From Pseudomonas asplenii (GTDB lineage Bacteria > Pseudomonadota > Gammaproteobacteria > Pseudomonadales > Pseudomonadaceae), in NCBI RefSeq assembly GCF_001293465.1, contig NZ_JSYZ01000007.1:1-64000 (forward strand): a DNA stretch of 64,000 nucleotides, read 5' to 3'. The notes below the pieces were generated by a model that was given only the letters and a program-made list of their open reading frames with translations, searched no databases and was not told where the DNA came from. Within the stretch, counting starts at the first letter, position 1. Every line of letters begins with the position of its first letter. The position numbers were made by a program, and so were the translations under genes. Below, one piece after another: positions 18,313 to 26,674 of this stretch.

Positions 18313-19329
18313 TCAGTTTGGGTCCAGCAAACCACCGGCCCAGTTGCGCGACAGGCGACTGCCGGTGAACTTCGCCACCACCATGCCCTGGGGCACCAGC
18401 CGGTCGCGATGGCGCGTCAGCATGCGGCCGGCCTGCTCGGCATACAGCACCACCTCCGAGGACGGGTCCCCCGGGCGACCGATGATCCGCGCAAACCGCT
18501 GGCCCTCCTCGACCTGCTCGCCCAGTTCCCGCTCAAACACCAGCACGCCGGGGCACGGTGCCAGGATGGTTTCCATGTGTCCCATTTCCATGGCCGCCAC
18601 CGGCCAGTCAGCCACCGCCAGGTCCTCGGCGATCACCCCCTGGGCACACAGCCAGGCATACAGGCCGGCGGCATCCTGCTCGGCGAAACGGTCGGCGACA
18701 TCGCCCTGCCCGCGCAACTCCAGGGTCGCCGCCATGCGCCCGGCCGTCTCGCCGGCCCGCAACCAGGGGGCGATGAGGGTTTCCTCGAAGGAACCGTCGC
18801 CGCCATCGTCCCAGATGATTGCCACGTCCATCTTCATCGCGGCCGCCAGGGTCCGGCCGCGAGGCCAGAAGCTGCGGTGCAGGTAGAGGTAGGGCAGCGC
18901 CTCGTCATCGGTGTGCAGGTCCAGCACCACATCCGCCGGAGCCGCCAGTTCCACCAGTTGGCGCTGCCATGCCTGGACATTGGTCGCGCACCGCCCCAAC
19001 ACCGCCGACTGGTCGAACCCGCGGTTGAAGTTCTGCCCGGTGGCCTCGTGAAAACGCCCGAGGATCCGTCCCTGGCGAAACTGCCCGATGCCCAGCGGGT
19101 TGGCCTGCGGCACCACGGTCACACTGCCCCGGAGCCGGCCCGCGGCCTCGGCGCCGGCCAGGCGTTGCAGCAGCAGGTGCAGCACCAGCATGCCGGCGAT
19201 CTCATCGGCATGGACCCCGGCCTGCAGGTGCACCTTCAGGCCGTCGCCAGGCTCGCCGAAGCGCCAGGCGCCGACCCGGACCGGATCGCCGTTGTTGTTG
19301 CGCACACTGAACGAAACATCCTGCGCCAT
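18313..19329 (-). CDS. AotO-like M14-family hydrolase (succinylglutamate desuccinylase/aspartoacylase fold)
   Basis: A 338-residue protein of the carboxypeptidase-like M14 family. LQAGVHADEIAGM gives the HxxE zinc pair, and VVLDLHTDDEALPY carries the third His region. The C-terminal 80 residues form a biotinyl-like beta domain (APCPGVLVFERELGEQVEEGQ). The same family occurs as AotO in the arginine/ornithine transport operon of P. aeruginosa, and an aot-like transporter is encoded just upstream of this region, so a role in amidase-type processing of a guanidino or N-acyl amino acid is plausible, not proven. One of the five TTGAAC-type palindromes lies 55 bp upstream. Confidence 0.75.
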   Translation of the reverse strand: MAQDVSFSVRNNNGDPVRVGAWRFGEPGDGLKVHLQAGVHADEIAGMLVLHLLLQRLAGAEAAGRLRGSVTVVPQANPLGIGQFRQGRILGRFHEATGQNFNRGFDQSAVLGRCATNVQAWQRQLVELAAPADVVLDLHTDDEALPYLYLHRSFWPRGRTLAAAMKMDVAIIWDDGGDGSFEETLIAPWLRAGETAGRMAATLELRGQGDVADRFAEQDAAGLYAWLCAQGVIAEDLAVADWPVAAMEMGHMETILAPCPGVLVFERELGEQVEEGQRFARIIGRPGDPSSEVVLYAEQAGRMLTRHRDRLVPQGMVVAKFTGSRLSRNWAGGLLDPN

Positions 19330-19383
19330 GCCCTCGCCCTCCCTTCATTGAAGGTTGAAAATCGTTGCCGTCGACAGTGGAAA

Positions 19384-19399
19384 TTGAACATTCGTTCAA
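19384..19399. promoter_or_regulatory. TetR-type operator, copy 1 of 5
   Basis: TTGAACATTCGTTCAA is a perfect 6-4-6 inverted repeat between the AotO-like gene (minus) and tetR1 (plus), so it could control both. Near-identical palindromes are at 24692, 26448, 33102 and 38791. Confidence 0.7.
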
Positions 19400-19406
19400 C
19401 TAAGCT

Positions 19407-19431
19407 TTCACGGGCAAGCCCGTTCCTGCAG
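19407..19431. repeat. Single REP-like element
   Basis: TTCACGGGCAAGCCCGTTCC has the palindromic core of the Pseudomonas REP family (compare 21699-21773), in the AotO-tetR1 intergenic region. Confidence 0.5.
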
Positions 19432-19539
19432 TGGTCGCGCCCGCCGCACATCCGGTGCCCACTGGATACTTCTGGCAGCGGCTTGCCGGACCGCCGTGAG
19501 GCACCCGCCCATCCGCTCTCTCGAACAAAGGAACATCGC

Positions 19540-20175
19540 GTGCCAACCGCCTCTCCCAAATTCCGCCGTGCCGAACCCGACGAGCGTCGCGACCTGCTGA
19601 TCGCCGCCACCCTGCGCTGCCTGGCCCGGGACGGTCATGCCGGCATCTCGGTGCGACGTATCGCCAGCGAGGCCGGGGTCTCCGTCGGCCTGCTCAATCA
19701 CCACTTCGGCACCCTCGACGCCCTGATCGCCGACACCTACCACAAGCTCGCCAGCGAGCTGACCAGCAGCCTGCTCGACGAAGTCAACCAGGCCGGCAGC
19801 GCCGCGGAAAAACTCGAGGCGTTCCTGGTCGGTTCCTTCTCACCCAGGGTCCTGGACCCGCAACTGCTGGGCGTCTGGGTGGTGTTCTGGAGCCTGATCC
19901 GCCATTCCGAACACGTCAGCCAGTCCCACGAACGCAGCTACGGCGCCTACCTCGACCTGATCCATCGCCTGCTCGACGACCTGGCCGACAGCGAAGGCTT
20001 CGTGATCCGTGACACCCGCCTGGCCGCCATCGGTCTATCGGCGATGCTCGACGGACTCTGGCTCGAGTGGTGCCTGAACCCCGAGACCTTCAGCCCCGCC
20101 AACGGCCTGCACATCTGCCGGTGCTGGATAAAGGGGTTGCGAAACGGCGCATTCGACACCGACGACGTCCCGTGA
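19540..20175 (+). CDS. TetR-family (BetI-like) regulator 1
   Basis: A 211-residue TetR repressor: the N-terminal HTH (ISVRRIASEAGVSVGLLNHHFGTLDALIADTYHKL) and a BetI-like ligand domain ending AAIGLSAMLDGLWLEWCLNPETFSP. The start is GTG at 19540 (VPTASPK), with AAAGGA about 8 bp upstream; there is no nearby ATG giving this N-terminus. It is a sister of the TetR at 33148: both share GVSVGL, HH and the GLSA(M/L)LDGLWLE signature. Palindrome copy 1 in its own promoter suggests autoregulation. Probable local controller of the amino acid island. Confidence 0.9.
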   Translation: MPTASPKFRRAEPDERRDLLIAATLRCLARDGHAGISVRRIASEAGVSVGLLNHHFGTLDALIADTYHKLASELTSSLLDEVNQAGSAAEKLEAFLVGSFSPRVLDPQLLGVWVVFWSLIRHSEHVSQSHERSYGAYLDLIHRLLDDLADSEGFVIRDTRLAAIGLSAMLDGLWLEWCLNPETFSPANGLHICRCWIKGLRNGAFDTDDVP

Positions 20176-20216
20176 GGCAGGCTCAACCAGGCCGGCGTCA
20201 CCCCGGGGCCGGCTCA

Positions 20217-20915
20217 TCACACCGACCTGCGCAGCGGTGTGCCGCGCCGTTCGGCGAAGGCGAACAGCGCCTCGATCAGGAACGTCAGACAGACATAGAC
20301 GCCGGCCACCAGCAGCAGCGGCTGGTACACCTGCAGGGTCTGCGCGCGCACCACGTTGGCAGCCCCCAGCAGGTCGATCACCGCGATGGTCGAGGCCAGC
20401 GCCGTGGACTTGAGCAGCATCACCGTCTCCCCCGCCAGGGTCGGCAGCAGCAACCGCAGGGCCCGTGGCAGACGCACCCGCAACAGTGCCTGGCGCGGCG
20501 TCATGCCGAAGGCCGAAGCCGCCTCCATCTCGCCCTTGGGTACCGCCAGCAGCCCACCGCGGATCACCTCGCCGACATAGGCGCCCACCGACAGCACCAG
20601 GGCGAAGACGATGTACCAGTAGCCGTCGCGCAGATAAGGCCAGAGAAAACTGCCGCGAATCGGCGGGAACTGCGCGAACAGGCTGCCCAGGCCGTAGTAG
20701 AAGATGTAGATCTGGATCAGCAGCGGCGTGCCGCGCAGCACGCTGGTGTAGAACAGGCTGGCCCTGGCCAGCAGGCGGTTCTTCGACAACCGCGCCAGGG
20801 CCACCAGCACGGCCAGGATGAAGCCCAGCACGCTGGAAATCAGCAGGATGCCGACGGTGGTCTGCAAGCCGCGCCCCAGCAGTGCCGTGTACTCGAATAT
20901 CCACGCTGGAATCAT
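20217..20915 (-). CDS. Amino acid ABC transporter permease, AotM/HisM type
   Basis: A 232-residue His/Glu/Gln/Arg-type permease with about five membrane helices and the EAA cytoplasmic loop (GEVIRGGLLAVPKGEMEAASAFGMTPRQALLRVRLPRALR). Start taken as the ATG at 20915; an in-frame GTG at 20924 overlaps the upstream stop (GTGA). With the permease encoded directly upstream it forms the heterodimeric channel of a basic amino acid importer. Convergent with tetR1. Confidence 0.92.
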   Translation of the reverse strand: MIPAWIFEYTALLGRGLQTTVGILLISSVLGFILAVLVALARLSKNRLLARASLFYTSVLRGTPLLIQIYIFYYGLGSLFAQFPPIRGSFLWPYLRDGYWYIVFALVLSVGAYVGEVIRGGLLAVPKGEMEAASAFGMTPRQALLRVRLPRALRLLLPTLAGETVMLLKSTALASTIAVIDLLGAANVVRAQTLQVYQPLLLVAGVYVCLTFLIEALFAFAERRGTPLRRSV

Positions 20916-20920
20916 TGCGT

Positions 20921-21634
20921 TCACTCAGCCAAAGGCATCCAGCGACGAATGCGCCGCTCGAGCCGTCCCGACAGGTAGTTGGACACCAGCGTCACCGCGT
21001 AGTACAGCGCGGCGGCAGTGAGGTAGAACAACAGGTAGTGCCGCGTCGAACCCGCACCCTGCTTGGCGGTGTACAACAGCTCGTTGGTGCCGACCACGCT
21101 GATCAGCGCACTGTCCTTGATCAGGTTGATCCACAGGTTGGCCATGCCGGCCAGGGCATGGGGCGCCATGATCGGCAGCGTCACCCGCCGGAACAGGGCC
21201 AGCCCGGTCAGGCCATAGGCCCTGGCCGCCTCGATCTGGCCGTAGGGAATCGCCTGGATCGCCGCGCGGAAGATCTCCGAGGCATAGGCGCCCTGCACCA
21301 GCCCCAGCACCAGGATCGCCGCCAGCGGCCCGCTGACATTCACCGCCGCCTGCCCGAAATGGGCCAGCAGCGAGTTGAGCAGCATGGAACCGACGTAGTA
21401 CAGCAGCAGGATCAGCAACAGCTCCGGCACCGCGCGGAACAGGGTGGTGTAGCCGCGCATCAGCGCCGCCACCGGCCGCGGCCCGCCGACTTTCAGGCAG
21501 GCCACCAGCAGGCCGATCAACAGCCCGACGACGAAGGCCCCGGCGGAAATCTGCAGGGTCATCCAGAGCCCCTTGAGCAGCGCACTGCCCCATCCCTGCT
21601 CGCTGAAATCGATCAATTCGAACATTGCTGGCAT
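20921..21634 (-). CDS. Amino acid ABC transporter permease, AotQ/HisQ type
   Basis: A 237-residue permease of the same family, with the EAA loop YASEIFRAAIQAIPYGQIEAARAYGLTGLALFRRVTLP. GGAG 6 bp before the ATG at 21634. The stop is adjacent to or overlaps the AotM-type start, indicating coupled translation. It is separated from the binding-protein gene by 167 bp holding a REPIN. Confidence 0.92.
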   Translation of the reverse strand: MPAMFELIDFSEQGWGSALLKGLWMTLQISAGAFVVGLLIGLLVACLKVGGPRPVAALMRGYTTLFRAVPELLLILLLYYVGSMLLNSLLAHFGQAAVNVSGPLAAILVLGLVQGAYASEIFRAAIQAIPYGQIEAARAYGLTGLALFRRVTLPIMAPHALAGMANLWINLIKDSALISVVGTNELLYTAKQGAGSTRHYLLFYLTAAALYYAVTLVSNYLSGRLERRIRRWMPLAE

Positions 21635-21698
21635 TTCACTCTCCAGTCACTGACCTCAAACTTCGCACCTACCGCCGTTTCTGAAATCGGCACCGTCC

Positions 21699-21773
21699 TG
21701 TAGGAGCAGGGCTTGCCCGCGAAGCCTTTCAGCGATCCCGGGGACGCCTTCGCGGGCAAGCCCTGCTCCTACA
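21699..21773. repeat. REPIN (two inverted REP sequences)
   Basis: Two perfect inverted copies of a 26-bp REP sequence (21699-21724 and 21748-21773; core GGGCTTGCCCGCGAAG) flank a 23-bp spacer. This is the symmetric REP doublet mobilised by RAYT transposases in pseudomonads. It lies inside an operon, between the binding-protein and permease genes, where the RNA hairpin could stabilise the upstream message and lower expression of the permeases. Confidence 0.9.
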
Positions 21774-21801
21774 AGGGGCGGTGGTGTACCGGGAACGGTG
21801 T

Positions 21802-22584
21802 TCAGAACGCCGGTTTCACGCTGGTACCGAAGTAGCTCCGGGAGAGTTCGTCATAGTCCCTGCTCGCCAGCAGGGTCGTGATGGCCTTGTCCAGGCGGGC
21901 CTTGAGTTCGGTGTCGTCCTTGCGCAGCCCGGCGCCCACACCGCGACCGAAGATCGGGTCGTAGGGCACCGAGCCGAGGTAGGCCAGGTCCTTGGCGTCG
22001 GGGGTCTTGACGAAGGCCGTCATGGCCGTGCCGTCCGCCATCATCAGGTCGATGCGCCCGGCGATCAGGTCGGCGTTGGCCGAGTCCTGGGTGTCGTAGT
22101 ACTTCACCTCGGCGATCTTCTCGTAGTAGGCCTTCAGGTAGCTGGCGCTGACGGTGGAGTTCTGCACGCCGATGATCTTGCCCTTCAGATCATCCGGGTA
22201 CTGCTTCACCGAAGCCCCCTTCGGGCCGACGATGGCGATCGCCGAGTCGTAGTAGGCCTTGCTGAAGGCGATCTGCTTTTCCCGTTCCTCGGTCACCGAC
22301 ATCGAGGAGAAGATCACGTCGATCTTCTTCGCCAGCAGCGACGGGATGATCCCGTCCCAGGCCACCTCCCTGATCTCGCACTCGGCCTTCATTTCGCTGC
22401 ACAGCTTGTGGATCAGGTCGACCTCGAAGCCCTTCCACTCCCCGTTGGCCTGCTTCTCGGTGTACGGCGGATAGGGTTCTGCCGCGACCGCGAAGCGGAT
22501 GGGCTGAGCCTGTGCAGCACTCATGCCGGCCAGGAGGATGCAGGCCGCACCGGCCAACCAGTTTGCCAAACGTCGATATCCCAT
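21802..22584 (-). CDS. Periplasmic basic amino acid-binding protein (AotJ/ArtJ/HisJ type)
   Basis: A 260-residue family 3 solute-binding protein. The signal peptide ends GMSAAQAQ (cleavage near residue 25), followed by PIRFAVAAEPYPPYTEKQANGEWKGFEVDLIHKLC and VAWDGIIPSLLAKKIDVIFSSMSVTEERE, the hallmark of arginine/ornithine/lysine/histidine receptors. It delivers ligand to the permeases encoded downstream. It lies 27 bp after the aminotransferase-ATPase gene, so the operon reads fusion, binding protein, AotQ-type, AotM-type. Confidence 0.92.
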   Translation of the reverse strand: MGYRRLANWLAGAACILLAGMSAAQAQPIRFAVAAEPYPPYTEKQANGEWKGFEVDLIHKLCSEMKAECEIREVAWDGIIPSLLAKKIDVIFSSMSVTEEREKQIAFSKAYYDSAIAIVGPKGASVKQYPDDLKGKIIGVQNSTVSASYLKAYYEKIAEVKYYDTQDSANADLIAGRIDLMMADGTAMTAFVKTPDAKDLAYLGSVPYDPIFGRGVGAGLRKDDTELKARLDKAITTLLASRDYDELSRSYFGTSVKPAF

Positions 22585-22611
22585 GATGTTGCCCCGTCTT
22601 CTTATGTTGCG

Positions 22612-24615
22612 TTAGCGAGTTTGATGAGCGTTGACGAACTGCCGGCAGCGCTCACTGCGTGGGTGTACGAACACTTCATCCGGCGAACCGGTTTCCTCGA
22701 TCAGCCCCTGGTGCAGGAAAGCCACCCGGGAAGAGACATCGCGGGCGAAGGCCATCTCGTGGGTCACCAGGATCATGGTCCGGCCTTCTTCGGCGAGGGA
22801 GCGGATCACCCGCAGCACTTCGCCGACCAGCTCCGGGTCGAGGGCCGAGGTGGGTTCATCGAACAGCATGACCTTGGGCCGCATGGCCAGGGCCCGGGCG
22901 ATGGCCACCCGTTGTTGCTGGCCCCCGGAGAGAAACGCCGGGTACTCGTTGCGCTTGGCCGCCAGTCCTACGCGCTCGAGCAGCGCCTCGGCCCGTTCGG
23001 TGGCCTCGGCGCGGCTCTCGCGCAGGACCTGGGTCGGCGCTTCGATCAGGTTCTCCAGCACCGTGCGATGGGGCCAGAGGTTGAAGTTCTGGAACACCAT
23101 GCCCAGGGTCGAACGGATGCGCACCAGTTGCCGAGCATCGGCCACCAGCGGCGCGCCGGGGCGGTCATAGTTGAGCCGGAGGCTTTCACCATCCACCAGG
23201 ATGCGGCCCTGGTCCGGTACTTCGAGCAGGTTGATGCAGCGCAGCAAGGTGCTCTTGCCCGAGCCGCTGGCGCCGATCAGCGAGATCACCTCGCCTTCAC
23301 GGGCGGTCAGCGAGACGCCCTTGAGGACCTCGATATTGCCGAAGCGCTTGTGCAGGCGGTCGACTTCGATCATCGGTCGGGTCACCTCCACTTGCACCGT
23401 GCCCTGCACCGTCACCGGCTCGATCAGCGGACGGGCCGGCTCGTCGGCCAGCCGCCCGACGAATTCGCGAATCCTTCGGCAAGCCTCGGCCAGGCGTTCC
23501 TCGCCAAGCGTGAAGGACAGGCGCACGAAGCCCTGTGCCGGCTCGCCGAACGCCGCCGCGTCGAGCACCGAAACCCCGGCTTCGCGCAACAGTCGCCAGG
23601 CGAACTCCAGCGAGGTGAGACCGGTCTGGCGCACATCGAGCAGCACGAACATGCCGGCGTCGGGCTTGAGCACCGCGAGCCGCGGGCATCCGGACAATTC
23701 CTGTACCACCAGGTCACGGCGCCGGCGATAGATGTCGCGCATGCCCTGGGTCACCTCGTCATGGGCCTGCACCGCCTTGAGCGCGGCCTCCATGACGAAG
23801 CCGGGCAAGCCGTAGAGCATGCTCAGCACCAGGGTCTCGGCGTGGCTCACCAGGGTGGCGTCGGCGACGATCCAGCCGATGCGCCAACCGGTCATGGCGT
23901 GGGACTTGGACAGGCTGCCGATGGTCACGCAGCGTTCGGCCATGCCTGGCAAGAGCGCGAGACTGACATGCTCGCGCTCGAAGGCCAGGCTCTCGTAGAC
24001 CTCGTCCACCACCACCCACAGGTCATGGGCGATGGCCAGCTCGGCGATCGCCTGCAATTGCTCTCGGCCAAGCACCACGCCGGTGGGGTTGTTCGGATTG
24101 GAAAAGAAGATCGCCCGGGTACGTGGGGTAATCGCCTTGGCCAGCAACGCGGCATCGAGCCTGAACCCGGCGTCCGCGGCACAGGGCACGCGTACCAGGG
24201 TCGCACCCGAGGCCTTGAGGGTGGCCTCGTAGGTGACGTACATCGGGTCCAGGGCGATCACCTCGTCGCCGGCATTGAGCAGGCACAGCGAGGTGATGAA
24301 CAACGCATTCTGTGCCCCGGCCACGGTGATCACGTTCGCGGCCTGCAACGGCCGATCGAAACGCTGGCCGTAGCGGGCGGCGATGGCCTCGCGCAAGGCC
24401 AGGCGGCCGGCGATCTCGGTGTAGTGGGTATCGCCTTCGCGCAGAGCCTCGATGGCCGTCTCGGTGATGAAATCGGGGGTGGGGAAATCCGGGTCGCCCA
24501 CACTGAGGATGATCACATCCTCGCCACGGCGCTGGGCTTCGAACGCCGCATGATGGATATCCCAGGCGGCGACGCCCTGGCCACTGATCCGTTCGACAAA
24601 GGGTGAAAACCGCAT
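22612..24615 (-). CDS. AruH-like aminotransferase fused to an amino acid ABC transporter ATPase
   Basis: One uninterrupted 667-codon frame encodes two complete enzymes. Residues 1-390 are a fold-type I PLP aminotransferase close in pattern to arginine:pyruvate transaminase AruH ([32 protein letters not shown]-Lys237 in [12 protein letters not shown]). After a linker of about 25 residues, residues 415-667 are an AotP/HisP-type ATPase with Walker [10 protein letters not shown] (448-456), signature LSGGQQQ and Walker [10 protein letters not shown]. The fusion physically links import and transamination of the substrate. The start at 24615 aligns with AruH and has GAGG 8 bp upstream. Palindrome copy 2 lies 77 bp upstream. 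Confidence 0.9.
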   Translation of the reverse strand: MRFSPFVERISGQGVAAWDIHHAAFEAQRRGEDVIILSVGDPDFPTPDFITETAIEALREGDTHYTEIAGRLALREAIAARYGQRFDRPLQAANVITVAGAQNALFITSLCLLNAGDEVIALDPMYVTYEATLKASGATLVRVPCAADAGFRLDAALLAKAITPRTRAIFFSNPNNPTGVVLGREQLQAIAELAIAHDLWVVVDEVYESLAFEREHVSLALLPGMAERCVTIGSLSKSHAMTGWRIGWIVADATLVSHAETLVLSMLYGLPGFVMEAALKAVQAHDEVTQGMRDIYRRRRDLVVQELSGCPRLAVLKPDAGMFVLLDVRQTGLTSLEFAWRLLREAGVSVLDAAAFGEPAQGFVRLSFTLGEERLAEACRRIREFVGRLADEPARPLIEPVTVQGTVQVEVTRPMIEVDRLHKRFGNIEVLKGVSLTAREGEVISLIGASGSGKSTLLRCINLLEVPDQGRILVDGESLRLNYDRPGAPLVADARQLVRIRSTLGMVFQNFNLWPHRTVLENLIEAPTQVLRESRAEATERAEALLERVGLAAKRNEYPAFLSGGQQQRVAIARALAMRPKVMLFDEPTSALDPELVGEVLRVIRSLAEEGRTMILVTHEMAFARDVSSRVAFLHQGLIEETGSPDEVFVHPRSERCRQFVNAHQTR

Positions 24616-24691
24616 GCCAGTGCCTCGTTCGAAGTTGAAGAAACGCAAGCCCGCAAGCCACCCGAGGGTGCTGGAGCTAACATAGCCAAGA

Positions 24692-24707
24692 CTGAACAGT
24701 CGTTCAA
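24692..24707. promoter_or_regulatory. TetR-type operator, copy 2 of 5
   Basis: CTGAACAGTCGTTCAA matches the TTGAAC-N4-GTTCAA pattern with one end mismatch. It sits upstream of the transaminase-ATPase/transporter operon and downstream of the AruI-like gene. Confidence 0.65.
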
Positions 24708-24765
24708 TAGCAGAAAGCCGTGAGCTTCGCGTTCAGCGCAAACAGGTCGTTTTCACGACAGTGCC

Positions 24766-26397
24766 CTAACGCACACAGGTGTGTCTGAGTTCGATCAGCG
24801 TCACCCCGGCATGTGCGAACCCGGCGCGCAGATCACGCTCCAGCGCCTCCAGGTTCTGCGGCTCGGCCACCCGGCAGCCGAACGCCCGGGCCAGCAGTTG
24901 AAAATCCGGATTGCGCGGCAACACGCCGATCGGCTCGATATCCAGGTCGAGCATGTCGTCGCGGATCTGGCCGAGGGCATCGTTGTTCCAGAGCAGCACC
25001 ACCAGCGGGCTGTCCAGTTCCTCGACGGCCGTGGCCAGCTCCTGGGCGGTGTAGAGAAAGCCGCCATCGCCCACCAGCACCAGCCCGGGACGTTGCGGTG
25101 CGGCGAACTTGCCACCGATCCCCGCCGGCAGGCCGTAGCCGAGGGTGCCGTAGCCGGTGGGGTGCAGCCAACTGCGCGGGGTGCGGCTGGCGAAGGCGTA
25201 GTTGCCGGTGTAGGCCAATTGGGTCATGTCGCTGCTGATGAAGGCATCGGCCGGCAGCACCGCCGCGATGCGATCGAGAATCCGCTGGTGGAGGCTCTGC
25301 AACGCGCCGTGCCCCTCGCGGATGGCGGCCTTCAAGGCCGCGACCGCCCGGCTCGCCTGTGCGGCATCGCGCGACGCCGTCGGCAGTCGCGCCAGCAACG
25401 CCGCCAGGGTCTGCTGCGCATCGCCGTGCAGCGCGACGCGGCAGGGATAGCAATCGTTGAACTTGCGCGGGTCGATATCGACCCGGATCACCTCGCCGCT
25501 CAGCGGCAGCCGTTCGCGCCAGTAGTCGGTATCGGCCATTTCGGTGCCCACCGCGAGCACCACGTCAGCCTGCCCGATCAGTTGCCAGCCGGGCTCGACG
25601 CACAGGCTGGCACCGGCATTGAGCGCCAGCTCCGGGGCCAGCAGGCCCTTGCCGGCGACACTGGTGAACAGGGGCGCCGCCAGACGCTCGCTCAGGGCCC
25701 GCAACTCGTCCCCGGCCGCCAGGGCACCGCCGCCGGCGATGATCATCGGCCGCCGGGCCTGCTGCAGCCGCGTGGCGGCCTTCTCCAGCGCCTGGGCACT
25801 GGGCAGCCCACGCCCCGGACGGCGTACCACCTCGGCACTCCAGTCGCGGCTGACCGGCTCGGCCAGCACATCCAGCGGCACCGCAATGTGCACCGGCCGC
25901 GGCCGCTCGCTGTCGAACACGGCAAAGGCGCGGGCAACCAGTTCCGGCAGGTCGTCGGTGTTCAGCGCCACCGCGGAAAACGCCGTGATCGGCGCGGTGA
26001 TCGCCCGCTGGTCCCGGGTTTCATGCAGGCAACCCCAGCCCTTGCCGAGGCTGGCGGTGTGATTGACGCTGGAAATCACCAGCAGCGCAACCGAGTCGGC
26101 ATAGGCCTGGCCAATGGCAGTGGCGGCGTTGGTCACCCCGGGACCGGTGATGATGAAACAGACCCCCGGCTTGCCGCTGACCCGGGCATAGCCGTCAGCC
26201 ATGAAACCGGCCCCCTGCTCATGCCGGGTCAGCACGTGGCGAATACCGCTGCCGGGCAGCCCGCGATACAGCTCCAGGGTATGCACGCCGGGAATGCCGA
26301 ACACCGTGTCGACACCATAGCGGGCCAACAGCCGCACCAGGGCCTGGCCACCGGTGAGCGGGGTCAAGGAAACGTCGGGGATCGATGGGGAGTTCAT
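24766..26397 (-). CDS. aruI: AruI-like thiamine diphosphate enzyme, probable 2-ketoarginine (5-guanidino-2-oxopentanoate) decarboxylase
   Basis: A 543-residue ThDP enzyme of the acetolactate synthase superfamily: N-terminal Pyr domain with catalytic Glu (HEQGAGFMADGYARVSG), central domain, and C-terminal PP domain with the ThDP motif GDGGFLYTAQELATAVEELDSPLVVLLWNN. In P. aeruginosa the arginine transaminase pathway pairs AruH with AruI, which decarboxylates 2-ketoarginine to 4-guanidinobutyraldehyde; here the AruH-like gene is adjacent, so I assign this as AruI. A generic acetolactate-synthase-like enzyme is the alternative. The ATG at 26397 has GAGG 7 bp upstream; palindrome copy 3 lies 50 bp upstream. 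Confidence 0.8.
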   Translation of the reverse strand: MNSPSIPDVSLTPLTGGQALVRLLARYGVDTVFGIPGVHTLELYRGLPGSGIRHVLTRHEQGAGFMADGYARVSGKPGVCFIITGPGVTNAATAIGQAYADSVALLVISSVNHTASLGKGWGCLHETRDQRAITAPITAFSAVALNTDDLPELVARAFAVFDSERPRPVHIAVPLDVLAEPVSRDWSAEVVRRPGRGLPSAQALEKAATRLQQARRPMIIAGGGALAAGDELRALSERLAAPLFTSVAGKGLLAPELALNAGASLCVEPGWQLIGQADVVLAVGTEMADTDYWRERLPLSGEVIRVDIDPRKFNDCYPCRVALHGDAQQTLAALLARLPTASRDAAQASRAVAALKAAIREGHGALQSLHQRILDRIAAVLPADAFISSDMTQLAYTGNYAFASRTPRSWLHPTGYGTLGYGLPAGIGGKFAAPQRPGLVLVGDGGFLYTAQELATAVEELDSPLVVLLWNNDALGQIRDDMLDLDIEPIGVLPRNPDFQLLARAFGCRVAEPQNLEALERDLRAGFAHAGVTLIELRHTCVR

Positions 26398-26447
26398 GCC
26401 AGCCCTCGCCTTTGTCGTTGTGGAGTGATGGGGACCGCGCAGAGATA

Positions 26448-26463
26448 TTAAACACTTGTTCAA
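26448..26463. promoter_or_regulatory. TetR-type operator, copy 3 of 5
   Basis: TTAAACACTTGTTCAA, a 6-4-6 inverted repeat with one mismatch, is upstream of the AruI-like gene. The spacer ACTT is shared with copies 4 and 5. Confidence 0.65.
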
Positions 26464-26569
26464 TAGCATGGCAATCATCACCCAACCCCGCCAAAAAACC
26501 GAAAAGAACAGCTATCAGCTTGTTTTTAAAGGCTATTTTTTGTGACGAAAAATGCGTCCGGCACAGACC

Positions 26570-26586
26570 TGTTACATCTTTGAACA
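26570..26586 (+). promoter_or_regulatory. Conserved upstream element (TGTTACATCTTTGAACA)
   Basis: This 17-mer recurs with a single change at 38914-38930, and the roughly 25 bp before each copy are also similar (GA-GAAAAA followed by CCGGCA). It lies 88 bp before the toxin-like gene. Possibly a promoter or activator site. Confidence 0.35.
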
Positions 26587-26674
26587 TCCTTGTCGCGTCC
26601 AGCATTAACTACCGCTCCCGGCTCTGGGCTTGCGCGCTGAATGGCAGCCATCACCCAACGACAAGGAACCCGGC

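Noticed and set aside
21781..24606. A 941-codon plus-strand open frame
   Set aside because: It is antisense to the binding protein and transaminase-ATPase genes, which have clear family motifs; its product shows only low-complexity His/Gln/Gly-rich composition typical of GC-rich shadow frames.
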